Assembly (NCBI GenBank): GCA_030374735.1
Contig: JASCIV010000260.1
Coordinates: 1 to 28,318 of the forward strand
Direction: 5' to 3'
DNA from: Gracilaria caudata
Taxonomy: Eukaryota > Rhodophyta > Florideophyceae > Gracilariales > Gracilariaceae
DNA: 28,318 nt
The notes under the pieces were generated by a model. That model was not told the DNA's origin and did not search any database. It worked only from the letters and a program-made list of their open reading frames with translations. A program made the translations under genes and the position numbers. This document shows positions 16,981-26,491 of the stretch, one piece after another. The number at the start of each line of letters is the position of its first letter. The first letter of the stretch is position 1.

Positions 16981-18594
16981 ATGGAAAGACCACTGCTCCT
17001 CAGGCCCAAGATCGTTAAATACAACCGAAAACAGCTGACACATTCTTCATCCAACGCAAACTGGGTTTCAAACCTTCGCAACTATACAGATTTCAAAATG
17101 TCTTCTTCACGAAACAAGAGGTCTAGCAGGTCTCGTACAACCCGTTGGATTAACAGTATTATTTTATCCATATCTATCGTGCTGTTCATAGCAACTTTAG
17201 TTATGAGGGGACAAGGATTGGACGCATCACCGCAGTTTCCAGACTTCAAGCTATCTTCGTTTTCAATTCCATCCGCCGATGCTTCTCCTATTGTCAATAG
17301 CAGTAGCACCGACACCCATTCTCCAACGTTTGTTTCTCGAGAAAAAAGTGATGAACGCCTTTCTGACTCGACCTCAAACTCCAGGGTACTCGATAGACGT
17401 GGAGTTGATGAACACCTCACTACTATTCGACAGGATTGGGAGGGCGTGGTTGATTCGTTTCTGGATGGCACATCATCATCACACTTCTCCGCAAGGAAGA
17501 TTCGGGAGCACTATGAGGTAAACGTAAACAACGTGCAAGATACCTGTATTCTCGTACGAATTCTTGACGGAAATGTTACATTCACTGAGGACTATCATGG
17601 AAAGCGTCATGGCCGAGCTTCCTCTGTTAAATATATTATTAACAAGATCGTTCGCCAGAAAGGACGCTCTTTGCCTGGTGCCACATTTATGGTCATGGTT
17701 ACTGATGGGCACAAACCGAAGGTAGCGACCTTCGGTTCTGCGAGGCATTGGAAGAATTGGAGATTAATGATTCCCGCTCCGCTTGGAAATGAAAGAGGAG
17801 TTCGTGAAGGCTGGGGTACCCCCCTTGAAGGATGGGATGAGTATATTGATAGAACTGTGCTCTCTACACATTCCAACTATTCATGGGAATCCAAGCAAGG
17901 AAAAGCTTTGTTCCGTGGGGCTCTTTCCATGCAGACCTACAAATTAGGGACATGCAACGACGAAAATGATGCAAGATGCGAACGAGCAACTAAATGGAAT
18001 GAAATTAATAGAGGAGTGCTGTATGAAAAGACCAAAAAAAGACGGGACCTAGTGGATGTTGGATTCACGTCCTTGAAACAAAGAGCAAACGGGGATAAAA
18101 AGCAACTTGAAGGGGCACCAGATGTTATGAGGTCAATGAAGTTCAAAGACTATCAGAAATACAAATATGTGCTAAACGTCGGGAGCAATCAAGGTAAGTA
18201 CCAATCGTAATTTGTTAAGCAGTACTTGCGCTCATGTTCACGGAAAAGTCTTCTCTAACGTACTCGTGTCTTGTTGCTCACAGATTGGGCGGAGAGGCTA
18301 CGTTCTTTGCTTTTCCTTAACAGTGCGATTATACATCACAAAGCGGAATCACAAGAGTTCTTCACCCCTCTAATGAGGCCATGGGTGCACTATATTCCTA
18401 CAAGCCTACAATTCGAGGATCTTATTGAGAACATCGAGTGGGCGAAAAGGAACGACGATTTTGTGAGACAGCTCGTGCGCAATCAAAACGCGTTTGCTGA
18501 CCGATACATCTCAGAACGGGCGATACAGCAGTACTGGGAAGTGGCCATAGAAAAATTCGCAGCTTTGCAAGCCCAAGCTGCTGCTGAAATGTAA
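16981..18594 (+). CDS. GT90 (CAP10-like) glycosyltransferase, type II membrane protein, two exons
   Basis: Exons are 16981-18193 and 18284-18594, giving 507 aa. The 90-bp intron starts GTAAGT, ends CTCACAG and carries TCTAACGT (18254-18261) as a likely branch site. Splicing in phase 1 yields NVGSNQDWAERLRSLLF, the conserved CAP10 core. The catalytic half includes HGRASSVKYIINKIV, KALFRGALSM, YKYVLNVGSNQ and FFTPLMRPWVHYIP. An N-terminal hydrophobic span (SIILSISIVLFIATLVM) behind basic residues makes a type II Golgi/ER anchor, followed by a Ser-rich stem. The first ATG is used here; ATG 17098 would leave a more typical short cytoplasmic tail and is a good alternative. Relatives transfer xylose or glucose (POGLUT, fungal CAP10); the substrate here cannot be told. 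Confidence 0.9.
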
Positions 18595-19200
18595 TTACCC
18601 AGCAGTGGACATTGGTGCTCTTCTTCGCGGAATTGTTCTCGTCTTGCTTGTTCAAGATTCCTCTGTTCAAGATAGGAAAGTTACACATGATTTGATATGG
18701 TTGTTGCTAAGAAGGCTGATGTGCCAGAAGCAGATGTGAATTGATACGATCATAGAAACGACCTTGTAGAGTGTACCCGCTCCCTCATCATCGACTGGTT
18801 TGCCCGAGAGTGTGGAGAATTAAATGCGATATGTCTGAACCCCCATCGAAGATGCAGATTTGTTGAGTTACGAAAACTTCGCAGTTGGGATAGCTACCTT
18901 TGGTACCTTAACAAGAGCAAGTGTTCCAAGTGAAGCCCTTCAGAAGAGTCCGTGATGCACGCTCATCATGATGCTGTGCCGAAATTCTCGACTGCGGCTT
19001 TCCCGACTACCCTTGTAATCGCGTTTTTCGTACAATTTTGGTAGACAATTCTTTGCCAAACCCAACGAGCTGATGTTGCAACTGTTGCCAACACAGTTGC
19101 ATGACAGCGCAAATCCGCGCCACCTCCATTTCTTCTTGGAACCGGAGCACATGGCTTGTGCCACCGGTAGCTCAATTGAGTCTGTTGGCTCCATAAAGCC
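18595..19200. other. intergenic, nothing recognised
   Basis: These 606 bp between two plus-strand genes hold the GT90 3' end and the WD40 promoter. A minus-strand ORF (18966-19529) runs into the WD40 gene and has no family resemblance. No RNA gene is seen. Confidence 0.5.
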
Positions 19201-20277
19201 ATGAATGGAACCAATCGAAAACAATCTGCTCTTTGGACTGTTGGCCGAGCTTCACGCGGGTTGCTGCGGTGCTCTGACAGGCACAGAGATCTCATTATTG
19301 CTGGCACCGCGCTCACCAACTCGGAGAATTCCATCCATATTCTTACCGTGGATTGCGAAACCATCTCCCTACACCCGTTGAACGTCCTCACCGCACCTTC
19401 TGAGGTTTGGTCGCACGAGGTAGTCACCAAGGACTCCAACCTGAATATTATCGCTGCAACGCGTAAAGCGTATAGATCTGCAGTTGAGGTGTGGTCTTTG
19501 ACGGGTGCTGATGATTTATCACCACGCATTTCGAGATCACCGTCATGGGACGCCAGTGGCTACGACGCACATCCCATCCGCAATACGTCGTTTATGGCAA
19601 TTGATGGTGATATACTTAAGGTTCTGAAGAACCCCGGCGCCACTTCGTCCTACATGGCATTGACTAAGACGGGTGCAACGTTCTTGTCAGTTGGTACCTC
19701 TCTGCAGATCAGTCTTTCTCTGCAGCTTGACCGTGCAAAGTTTCCAGTTAAGTCTGAAAATGATATCTTTGTTGACGCCGGGTGGATAGACGAGAACACC
19801 TCTTATGTGGCGTCCACTCGATGCCTCGCGGCTTGCGATTCGAGAACTGGAGAATTTGAGCTCATCACTGACACAGAAAAGTCAATCAATACACCCACTT
19901 CTGTCCAAGATGGTGTGCATGTTGCCCCTTATCCTACGCGAGTGTCAACATCGTTATCGATGGATGGCACAAGATTAATTGTGGGAGGAGAGGATGGGTC
20001 GCTCAGAGCCTACGATATGAAGAAACCCGATGTTGTGTGGCAGTTACCTCACGCACATGCCCAATGGGTTTCCACTTTGTGTGAGACAAGAGCTGGAGAA
20101 TTCCTTAGCGGTGGAATGGACGGCGTTGTGCGCTGTTGGACAAATGATGGACAACCTATAGCCACATTCCCGCAGCATGATGATATTGTAACTAATGCCA
20201 CCAGTTTTGACTCTGCGTTTGTAACGGTGTCGTACGACGGAAGACTTGCCATGAATGAGCTACCGATTGTTACGTAA
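19201..20277 (+). CDS. WD40-repeat protein, possibly EIPR1/TSSC1-like
   Basis: The protein has 358 aa and is predicted to fold as a WD40 propeller with degenerate repeats. The clearest blade is MDGTRLIVGGEDGSLRAYDM. Others are AGEFLSGGMDGVVRCWTNDG, SYVASTRCLAACDSRTGEF and SAVEVWSL. The N-terminus (GTALTNSENSIHILTVD, then APSEVW) and HAHAQWVSTL follow the pattern of EIPR1 (TSSC1), where N-IH-D, GEIW and HSHWVW occur. EIPR1 links the GARP and EARP tethering complexes in endosome-to-Golgi traffic. Identity is low, so the assignment beyond WD40 is an inference. The gene converges on the TPT transporter with 201 bp between. Confidence 0.75.
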   Translation: MNGTNRKQSALWTVGRASRGLLRCSDRHRDLIIAGTALTNSENSIHILTVDCETISLHPLNVLTAPSEVWSHEVVTKDSNLNIIAATRKAYRSAVEVWSLTGADDLSPRISRSPSWDASGYDAHPIRNTSFMAIDGDILKVLKNPGATSSYMALTKTGATFLSVGTSLQISLSLQLDRAKFPVKSENDIFVDAGWIDENTSYVASTRCLAACDSRTGEFELITDTEKSINTPTSVQDGVHVAPYPTRVSTSLSMDGTRLIVGGEDGSLRAYDMKKPDVVWQLPHAHAQWVSTLCETRAGEFLSGGMDGVVRCWTNDGQPIATFPQHDDIVTNATSFDSAFVTVSYDGRLAMNELPIVT

Positions 20278-20478
20278 AAGGCTTAACCTCGGCTGATCTA
20301 GAGAGGAGCTATCACTTCATTAAGCAGAATACACAATGCTAACGGACAAATGTGCACAACAAACGAAAAAGGCTTTACTCAGCCTGCTTTGCATTGCTGA
20401 AGGTACTTTCATTTGCTGACTACGCATCGAACGCCGTTCGGAATATTAGGACTTTACAACAAAGGGGCGGAGACTGTG

Positions 20479-21741
20479 CTATGATCTGGAGTTAGAGTTT
20501 GCTTGGTGCGATCTTGCTATGGCTGAGGGGGTTAGCGAAAGTTCTCCATAGTGAGGCAAATTAGACATATCTTTGCGAACTTCAGCTCGTGGGCTAGTTA
20601 AGTCCAGGGCCATATTGACAAGATCCGGACCTGAAGCATTTTGTTTTCGGTTTGGGAGAGATGAGGAGCGCGGTGTTGTAGCCACTTTTCTATACATTTT
20701 GGCTTCTTTGAGGGCCCTCGCCTTACGCTCGTAGATGAAAACACCGACGATTGATATAACAATACCAACACCGTTGACGGGCGATAAACGTTCGTTGAAG
20801 TAAAAAATTGCAATCACTGCGATACAGACTCGCTTGAAAGTATTGGCAACTGAGTAGCTCAACGGGGATATGAGATTGAGTGTGTTAAAAGCCAACTGGG
20901 AAGCGGCAAAATTGACTAGCCCGGCGAGAGCTAAGCCTGCGGCAACCGGCCATGATGGTGCTAAAAAGGTATGTGCGGGTAGATCATGTGCGATAATGTG
21001 GTAAGCGAGTTGCACTAGACTACCTGGCGACATGAGCGCAAGTGAAATGGCAGACAGATAGATCTGGAGCGACACGGGGTCTATACGTTCCTTACCAAAA
21101 AGCACCTTGGAGTAAATGTTCTGAGCGTTGTTGATTGCAGTAGACAGAACCGCTGCTATAAAGCCGATGACGGCGACAATGAGCTCTGCGCTCGAAACGG
21201 AAGCGCTGTGAATCTCGTCAATGCTGGTTAGAGCGACACCAAGGATAATTGGCAGCAGTGCCCACACGACGGAGGCTGGAGGACGGTGACCGAAAAAGAA
21301 CAGTTCCAACAGCACATTAAACAGCGGTCCAAGTGATCGGATAGTGTTGACAAGATTGACGGAAACACGTGCAAGCGAGGCGTACTTGAGCACTTCCTTG
21401 ACGAGGAAGGCGGCGCTTAAGGGGACGACTGCGCGCAGCTGTGCACGTGTGAGAACGGCGAGCGGTCGTATTTGAAGCACTTTTGTGAACAGGAGGCCGA
21501 AGAGCACGGAGGAGGCAAACTGCCATAGGGTGAAAATAGCCTCATTGATCTCGTAAACGTGCAGCACATGCTTGGCTATGAAGAGACTTGCGAGCGAAAA
21601 CGAAAACCAGCCGGAAATAAATAGAGCAACCCTGACTCGGGGAAGAAGCGCATTGAGGCGAGTCACGGTAGAGGAGGAAGAGTCGAACAGACGCAGCGCC
21701 GGGGTGGGCATATCTCGGTGGGCACTACCCCCCATACCCAT
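20479..21741 (-). CDS. TPT/SLC35E-like drug/metabolite-superfamily transporter
   Basis: The protein has 420 aa and about ten hydrophobic helices between residues 37 and 325. Family landmarks are the helix with KEVLKYASLARVSVNLVNTIRSLGPLFNVLLE (about 115-146), ANTFKRVCIAVIAIFYFNERLSPVNGVGIVISIVGVF near the end, and the KR pair in SYSVANTFKRV, where plastid phosphate translocators bind phosphate. There is no clear transit peptide; the N-terminus is a short Ser-rich cytosolic tail, which favours an endomembrane nucleotide-sugar or related carrier over a plastid translocator. A 90-residue hydrophilic Ser-rich C-tail may carry phosphorylation or sorting signals. The substrate is not predictable. 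The first ATG is used; another Met at residue 11 is possible. Confidence 0.88.
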   Translation of the reverse strand: MGMGGSAHRDMPTPALRLFDSSSSTVTRLNALLPRVRVALFISGWFSFSLASLFIAKHVLHVYEINEAIFTLWQFASSVLFGLLFTKVLQIRPLAVLTRAQLRAVVPLSAAFLVKEVLKYASLARVSVNLVNTIRSLGPLFNVLLELFFFGHRPPASVVWALLPIILGVALTSIDEIHSASVSSAELIVAVIGFIAAVLSTAINNAQNIYSKVLFGKERIDPVSLQIYLSAISLALMSPGSLVQLAYHIIAHDLPAHTFLAPSWPVAAGLALAGLVNFAASQLAFNTLNLISPLSYSVANTFKRVCIAVIAIFYFNERLSPVNGVGIVISIVGVFIYERKARALKEAKMYRKVATTPRSSSLPNRKQNASGPDLVNMALDLTSPRAEVRKDMSNLPHYGELSLTPSAIARSHQANSNSRS

Positions 21742-22205
21742 GAGGAAGTTATGAGGTAGACAGAGCGTAAGTTTATGAGCGAGAGGGGAAGAAACTCAGT
21801 GGAGAGAATGGGGCGTGGAACGAGACATGCGCGTTTGAGGAGGGCTAGAGAAGGGCGGATGGGACAGGGTTGGACAGGGAAACGAGTTTGGCGGGCAGAA
21901 GCGATAGCTGCGCAACTTCGTGTGTTGTCGGCATACGGCAGTGCGATACAAATTCCCGAGGCGGCGGAGCACCTGTACAATCACTGGTCACTTGGTGACC
22001 GCGTTATTGGCAGCGCAGTGGTGTACACGTATGCCGCCTGACAGCGAGTCAAATCGGGGCAGCCGTGCGCTGACGTCACAGACCCAACCTCTGACGGTCT
22101 GACAGAGCCTGACCTCGCATTGCCATTCTCGGCACCAACGGCAAACCGGATATCTTTATATCCTCGGTAGATACGTCGCTTGCGCACAGCTATCTCAATC
22201 GTATA
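21742..22205. other. promoter region of the TPT gene and 3' flank of the CGL160-like gene
   Basis: The 464 bp hold a CRE-type site (22071-22078), hairpins GGTCAC-TTG-GTGACC (21986-22000) and GGATAT-CTTT-ATATCC (22149-22164), and no convincing gene. Confidence 0.5.
22071..22078. promoter_or_regulatory. CRE-type bZIP site TGACGTCA
   Basis: A perfect 8-bp CRE palindrome lies about 330 bp upstream of the TPT start codon. The sequence is the classic binding site of bZIP factors of the CREB/ATF and TGA type. One such site can occur by chance in 28 kb. Confidence 0.4.
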
Positions 22206-22982
22206 TCAATCGAAAGCCTCCCCGGTTAGCAGCGGAATTAGCACCGCGACCTTGTACGAAAAGAAGCCCGCCAGCACCGGGACTACCGAAAGATACTGCG
22301 AGTTCTTCGCCGAAGCGATGACCAGCAGCACCAGGATCGCGATGCGTGCCGGTTGTAGGCTGTCCGCCGTGCCGCGGCCGTTTTGTCGGGCGCTCTCGCC
22401 GAGTCTATCCACGCTTCTGCTCAGTAGTGATACATACGCTATCGAACCGAGCAGGCCTACAGCGAACGACTGCACTTCCTTGATGCTGCCCACCGTCCAA
22501 ATGGCGCACAGTCCGAGCGCGCCCACGAATAGTGTATCGCCAACTAGCTTGTTGCGAAGGGCTTTGTACTGTTCCAAGTCCGCTTCCGAGTCCTCACCTT
22601 CTCTCTTTGTCTGGTCAACTGTCTTTGCGACCCCCGACTGTTTGTTTCCGGGCTGTCTATCGCTTCGAAGAATGCTTCGCTGAGCTTCCTTGCCAATGTC
22701 CTTGGTCAATCGTTGCGGACCATATTTTCGTTCCACCCAGCTCAACTCTGCCAGGTATTGCTGGTTCAAATCTGGGATGTTGTCGTATTGCGATTTTGCC
22801 CGACGTTTCGAGTCCTCCAACGAATTTGCTTGCACTGTCTGTCGTGAACGCCCACAGCTTGCTTGTGAGCCGTTATGTCTTGATACACGTACAAAAGCCT
22901 TCTTCAAACATTTTGTCCAGCTCGAAGCTTTGTTGCCGTTGTTGCCCAACACAACCAGCTGAGTGAAGGCGTAACTCATCAT
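22206..22982 (-). CDS. CGL160/AtpI-like membrane protein, probably plastid
   Basis: The protein has 258 aa. About 60 N-terminal residues are basic and Ser/Asn-rich, lacking acidic residues, as in a plastid leader. A hydrophilic middle follows, then four hydrophobic segments at about 150-166, 172-188, 213-224 and 230-252. The pattern DLEQYKALRNKL...FAVGLLGSIAYVSLLSRSVD is like the AtpI/UncI-type domain of CGL160, which helps assemble the chloroplast ATP synthase c-ring. The link rests on pattern memory and could be another plastid four-helix protein. Start is a tandem ATG ATG. Upstream on the sense strand lies a GC palindrome (GAGCGCGCGCTC, 23042-23053). Confidence 0.5.
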   Translation of the reverse strand: MMSYAFTQLVVLGNNGNKASSWTKCLKKAFVRVSRHNGSQASCGRSRQTVQANSLEDSKRRAKSQYDNIPDLNQQYLAELSWVERKYGPQRLTKDIGKEAQRSILRSDRQPGNKQSGVAKTVDQTKREGEDSEADLEQYKALRNKLVGDTLFVGALGLCAIWTVGSIKEVQSFAVGLLGSIAYVSLLSRSVDRLGESARQNGRGTADSLQPARIAILVLLVIASAKNSQYLSVVPVLAGFFSYKVAVLIPLLTGEAFD

Positions 22983-23733
22983 AAACGGCCCGAAGCGCGA
23001 CTCTGAGACGACAGAGTGGACTCGAAACTCTATAGCGTTTTGAGCGCGCGCTCGCGTGTTAGATATCTACCGTAGCAAAATGAAAGAGGAGCGCTCGCAA
23101 ATCAGTTTCGTTGGTTGAGCTGCAGTTTGCAGCTGCAGCTCGTGCAAACTGCAGGCTGCAATGCCAAAAATTGAAAGCCGAGTTAATTTTTTTCTGCGAA
23201 AGGCAGTTCCACAGCGGAAACGTCAGAATTTCTGACTCAGAAAGCCCCGAAACATTTGTTCGTGAGGCACTTCCGAAGCTTCTTTTGCGAGATGTAGATA
23301 GCGGCCTTGCTTGTCGAACTTCAAGGGCGTTTCTCCTCGCAAACAGCTGCTGTGCTGTTTGCAGCTGTCCTCAGTTGTTTCTTGCAAAACTATCGTCTAC
23401 AATATGGTGGGCAGGATTACAGGAAAAACAGATGACAAACGATCGAAAAGAATAGTGACTGGTCGGTACAAGACAGGGCGCAGCAAAAGAAACAGCCACG
23501 GCAACGGCGCGAGTGATTGCACTTCAATCTCCTTAAATATTTTTCGTTGTACGAAGGGAGGGCTACCTCGAAGTATTACCCTTCACGGGATTTAGACTTA
23601 AAACTTTAAAGCGACAATCCATTAGTCTCGCAAACAGTGGTTTGATCTTAACGCCCGAGCCTGCCTGTGTGCATGTCGGGGTTGCTCACATTAGATAAGA
23701 GTACGGACAAAGCATTGCCAATCGATGGGGACT
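22983..23733. other. 750-bp intergenic region with strong hairpins
   Basis: It separates the 5' end of the CGL160-like gene from the 3' end of the AT-hook gene. CTGCAGTTTGCA (23120-23131) is exactly inverted at 23143-23154. GCAAACAGC (23339-23347) is inverted at 23354-23362. The two hairpins share the TTTGCA/GCAAA core. Plus-strand ORFs here match nothing; no tRNA or snRNA was recognised. Confidence 0.5.
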
Positions 23734-26412
23734 TTAACCCATCTTAGCAATATGGGGGGCAGTTTTGAAAACCGTCATGAGTTTCCCAGAAGGAAGTTCA
23801 ACTGTTTCTTCCACCAAGTTTTTGGAGGATACTAGAGAGTGTATCTTTTTCCGCAACGTGACCTTCCCTATAGGAGTTATGCGGTACAGATCATCATAGC
23901 TCAGTCCCTCATCAAATTCGCACAACTTCAATATAGTGCAGGATCGATAGCAGTCAAGATTGAGACCAATATATGCGTACCCAGCGAACTTTTTCATAGC
24001 TTCAGCATTCTTCAGTACTCGAATTTGAGCAACAGCTTCTTGTCGCGAAATTCTTGGTGTGTTTCCAGTCCTGAGCTCCTTGGTAGGCTCTTCATTTACA
24101 CCCGAACCCTCAATTTGCTCTTCGTTTTCGTCCTGAGGCTTTTCTTGCGGAACATTAATCTTCTCGTTCATAATCCGACGGCTGTTGTTGATATCCACAT
24201 GGTGTCCATTCTGCTCGAAAGTTTCCACCGGTGCTCCAGCCTCCGGTCGGAGCTCTTCTGGAATAATATCGCGCAACACAGCATTCTTTGCGACCTTCCA
24301 GTCCTTCATAGCTTTGACCAAATTCTCAGCTAATTGTGAAACAGCAGCTCTTTGTTTTGCTTGATATTCAAGCTTGGCGTGCATCACTGCATCACGCAGT
24401 GTAGCATCAGCTATCGCTCTGCGGTCATCTTCAGGCACTGGAACACCAAAGTTTCCGCATGGAATATTATAAACTACGTGGGAAGCCGACTCAGGAGGAA
24501 ACGATACCAGCTGATCACAAATCCGATGTTCTGTCTGGATAAAAGCTTCGCCTTCGCGCTGTAATTGATCTACCACGGAGGTCAATCGATTAAGTCCTTC
24601 CTGGTGGCTCAGGGATTTCCTTCTCGATGCATTCATGTTCAGTTCACGCGGCTGCATAATATTCAATCCCTGTGGTGAAGCTGACAAAGCAAAGGGAATA
24701 CGTTTCGGTTTCGTGGCTGACCGGCGAGCTGTATCGTTGAGAGATGGCTCTTTCGTCCTTGTAGGTGATTGCGTAACAGTGTGTACAGATCCTTCATTAA
24801 CCTGCACCTCTGGTCCTTCATTAACCTGCACCTCTGGTGCAGCTGCTTCAATTTGCTTCGAACCTACATTCTCAACATTGATTTTGTCAGCAGCTACATG
24901 ATCGTCCCCGGGCTTGTGTATCTTTTTGGGAGCGGGTAGCATCGGTGATTTTTCCTTCGAAGCTGAACGCGTGCCCAATCGTGTAGTTGCTTTCTCCTTC
25001 GAGACTTGGAAATCCCTATCATCTTCGTGACTCGATTTCTTTGCACTTTCTGTTTCATCGGGAGCAGCCTGCTTAACTTTCCTGCCTCTAGACCTGGTTT
25101 GACGCTGAGCTTTCGTTCCCGACACTGGTGCTTCTTGATTTCCTTGCGCTTGTGGCAGGTTATCTTCCTCGCCGGTGGCTTTCGTCGGAGGTTGAGGGCC
25201 TGGCGCGTCAACCTTCGGATACTTCCGTGGACGACCTGGTCGCCGCTTCGGCGGAAGCGGTTTCGGATTCTGTTCGCCTGTTCCCGAAGTCTGTACATCT
25301 TTTGAAAGGAGATCCACAACGGGCTTGCTGGATCTCTTGTCTCGCACCACAAGCGGCTCATCGTCGTCTAAAATGCGTACATTCGCGCGCGTGCTTTTCT
25401 TCGAAGTCTTCTTCTTCTTGGATGGAGCTTCGACTCCACCCTGCTCCAAATCTACGGTAACCTCGGTTCCTGCAGCAGTTGTAGTCGCACCAGAGGGCGA
25501 TTGGGGGACTGCTGCCCCTTTCTTCTTCTTCAGCGATCTTGTCGTCGCCTTTGGTGATGCTGCTGACTTCGCACTCTCAACCCTGGCCCTTTTTTTTGCT
25601 CTTGGTGGCGCGGCGGTGCTTACCTTACTTTGGAGCAGTATCACGTCAGACTCATGCCCAGAGTCATCCCCACCCTCTTTTCCTTCAACGGCCACTGCGG
25701 CTACCTTCCTTTTTCGTTGGTCCTTTCTAGTTCCAGAGCTGGTCTTGGAAGCTTTGGACCCATCTTTGGCAAGAGTGCTTTGACCATTAGGCATACCCTC
25801 ATGAGGACCAAGCAGATTAGTGTCACCGGGGTCCTTGTTGGGCTCGTTTGGTTTCACAAGAGCTGTGTTATTCTTCGCACTCTTCTTTGTACCGCTTTCT
25901 CTGCGAAGCTGAGTCCTTTTTCCCTTTCCTATCGCTTGAGCTTCCGATTTCTTGCTTTCGAGACCTGGACGTTTTGATCCCAAAGACTGTGATTCATGGC
26001 TATTGGGTTCGATGGAGGACTCCAATGCTGTACTAGAATTAGCCCTCCGAGACATCTTTGGGGTGGCCTCTTGACGACCAGTGGGCACAATTGCCCCGTT
26101 CTCAGAATCACCTGCCTGCGCCCTGTCAGTGACGTTCTGTGTGGGATTATTTCCTGAAGCTTCCCCCGACTTCTTCATTGATTTGGCTTGGTTTCTTTTC
26201 AACCGTGCGTCACGCATAGCTAACGCCCGTTCACGCATAGTGATTCTTTTCGGGGTCGGTTGCGATGCGGATTGGGGAAGCGATATGCCGGCAACTGGTA
26301 CTGGGGCTTGCGGAGGCGGTTGAGATATAGCGGTAGGCACGAAGACCTCTTCTTCCTCTTCCATTTCAACATCTGAAATGGAGACGGACTCCATGTCCGA
26401 GTTTGACGACAT
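23734..26412 (-). CDS. 892-aa AT-hook nuclear protein of unknown family
   Basis: The start is ATG 26412. The N-terminus is acidic (about 7-25), then 500 residues are Lys/Ser/Pro-rich and disordered, with probable nuclear localisation signals (KKRAR at 273-277, KKKK at 295-298 and 332-335). An AT-hook (PKRRPGRPRKYPK, 388-400) should contact the minor groove of AT-rich DNA. Residues 526-541 are a perfect tandem of PEVQVNEG, identical at DNA level too. Residues about 590-720 are more ordered and helical (LNRLTSVVDQLQREGEAF), with a conserved-looking YNIPCGNFGVPVPEDD. The last 65 residues (CTILKLCEFDEGLSYDDLYRITPIGKVTLRKKI...) look like a winged helix. It is likely a chromatin or kinetochore protein; I recognise no family. 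It is divergent from 26492 with 79 bp between start codons. Confidence 0.85.
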   Translation of the reverse strand: MSSNSDMESVSISDVEMEEEEEVFVPTAISQPPPQAPVPVAGISLPQSASQPTPKRITMRERALAMRDARLKRNQAKSMKKSGEASGNNPTQNVTDRAQAGDSENGAIVPTGRQEATPKMSRRANSSTALESSIEPNSHESQSLGSKRPGLESKKSEAQAIGKGKRTQLRRESGTKKSAKNNTALVKPNEPNKDPGDTNLLGPHEGMPNGQSTLAKDGSKASKTSSGTRKDQRKRKVAAVAVEGKEGGDDSGHESDVILLQSKVSTAAPPRAKKRARVESAKSAASPKATTRSLKKKKGAAVPQSPSGATTTAAGTEVTVDLEQGGVEAPSKKKKTSKKSTRANVRILDDDEPLVVRDKRSSKPVVDLLSKDVQTSGTGEQNPKPLPPKRRPGRPRKYPKVDAPGPQPPTKATGEEDNLPQAQGNQEAPVSGTKAQRQTRSRGRKVKQAAPDETESAKKSSHEDDRDFQVSKEKATTRLGTRSASKEKSPMLPAPKKIHKPGDDHVAADKINVENVGSKQIEAAAPEVQVNEGPEVQVNEGSVHTVTQSPTRTKEPSLNDTARRSATKPKRIPFALSASPQGLNIMQPRELNMNASRRKSLSHQEGLNRLTSVVDQLQREGEAFIQTEHRICDQLVSFPPESASHVVYNIPCGNFGVPVPEDDRRAIADATLRDAVMHAKLEYQAKQRAAVSQLAENLVKAMKDWKVAKNAVLRDIIPEELRPEAGAPVETFEQNGHHVDINNSRRIMNEKINVPQEKPQDENEEQIEGSGVNEEPTKELRTGNTPRISRQEAVAQIRVLKNAEAMKKFAGYAYIGLNLDCYRSCTILKLCEFDEGLSYDDLYRITPIGKVTLRKKIHSLVSSKNLVEETVELPSGKLMTVFKTAPHIAKMG
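24791..24838. repeat. 24-bp perfect tandem duplication inside the AT-hook gene
   Basis: Two identical 24-bp units starting CCTTCATTAACCTG encode two copies of PEVQVNEG. Absence of any silent difference implies a recent duplication or slippage. Confidence 0.92.
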
Positions 26413-26491
26413 GTCTGTAGTACTTCAGTAAAATAAAGAGTGATTGTATGTAACTTCTAACACTGGGTTAAGAGGGAGACTTGTAGCGTCG

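Noticed and set aside
18966..19529. 187-aa minus-strand ORF overlapping the WD40 gene
   Set aside because: Antisense shadow of the WD40 coding sequence; composition is not protein-like.
24894..26323. Several ORFs antisense or out of frame within the AT-hook gene
   Set aside because: Low-complexity codons of the basic region leave other frames open; they are shadows.
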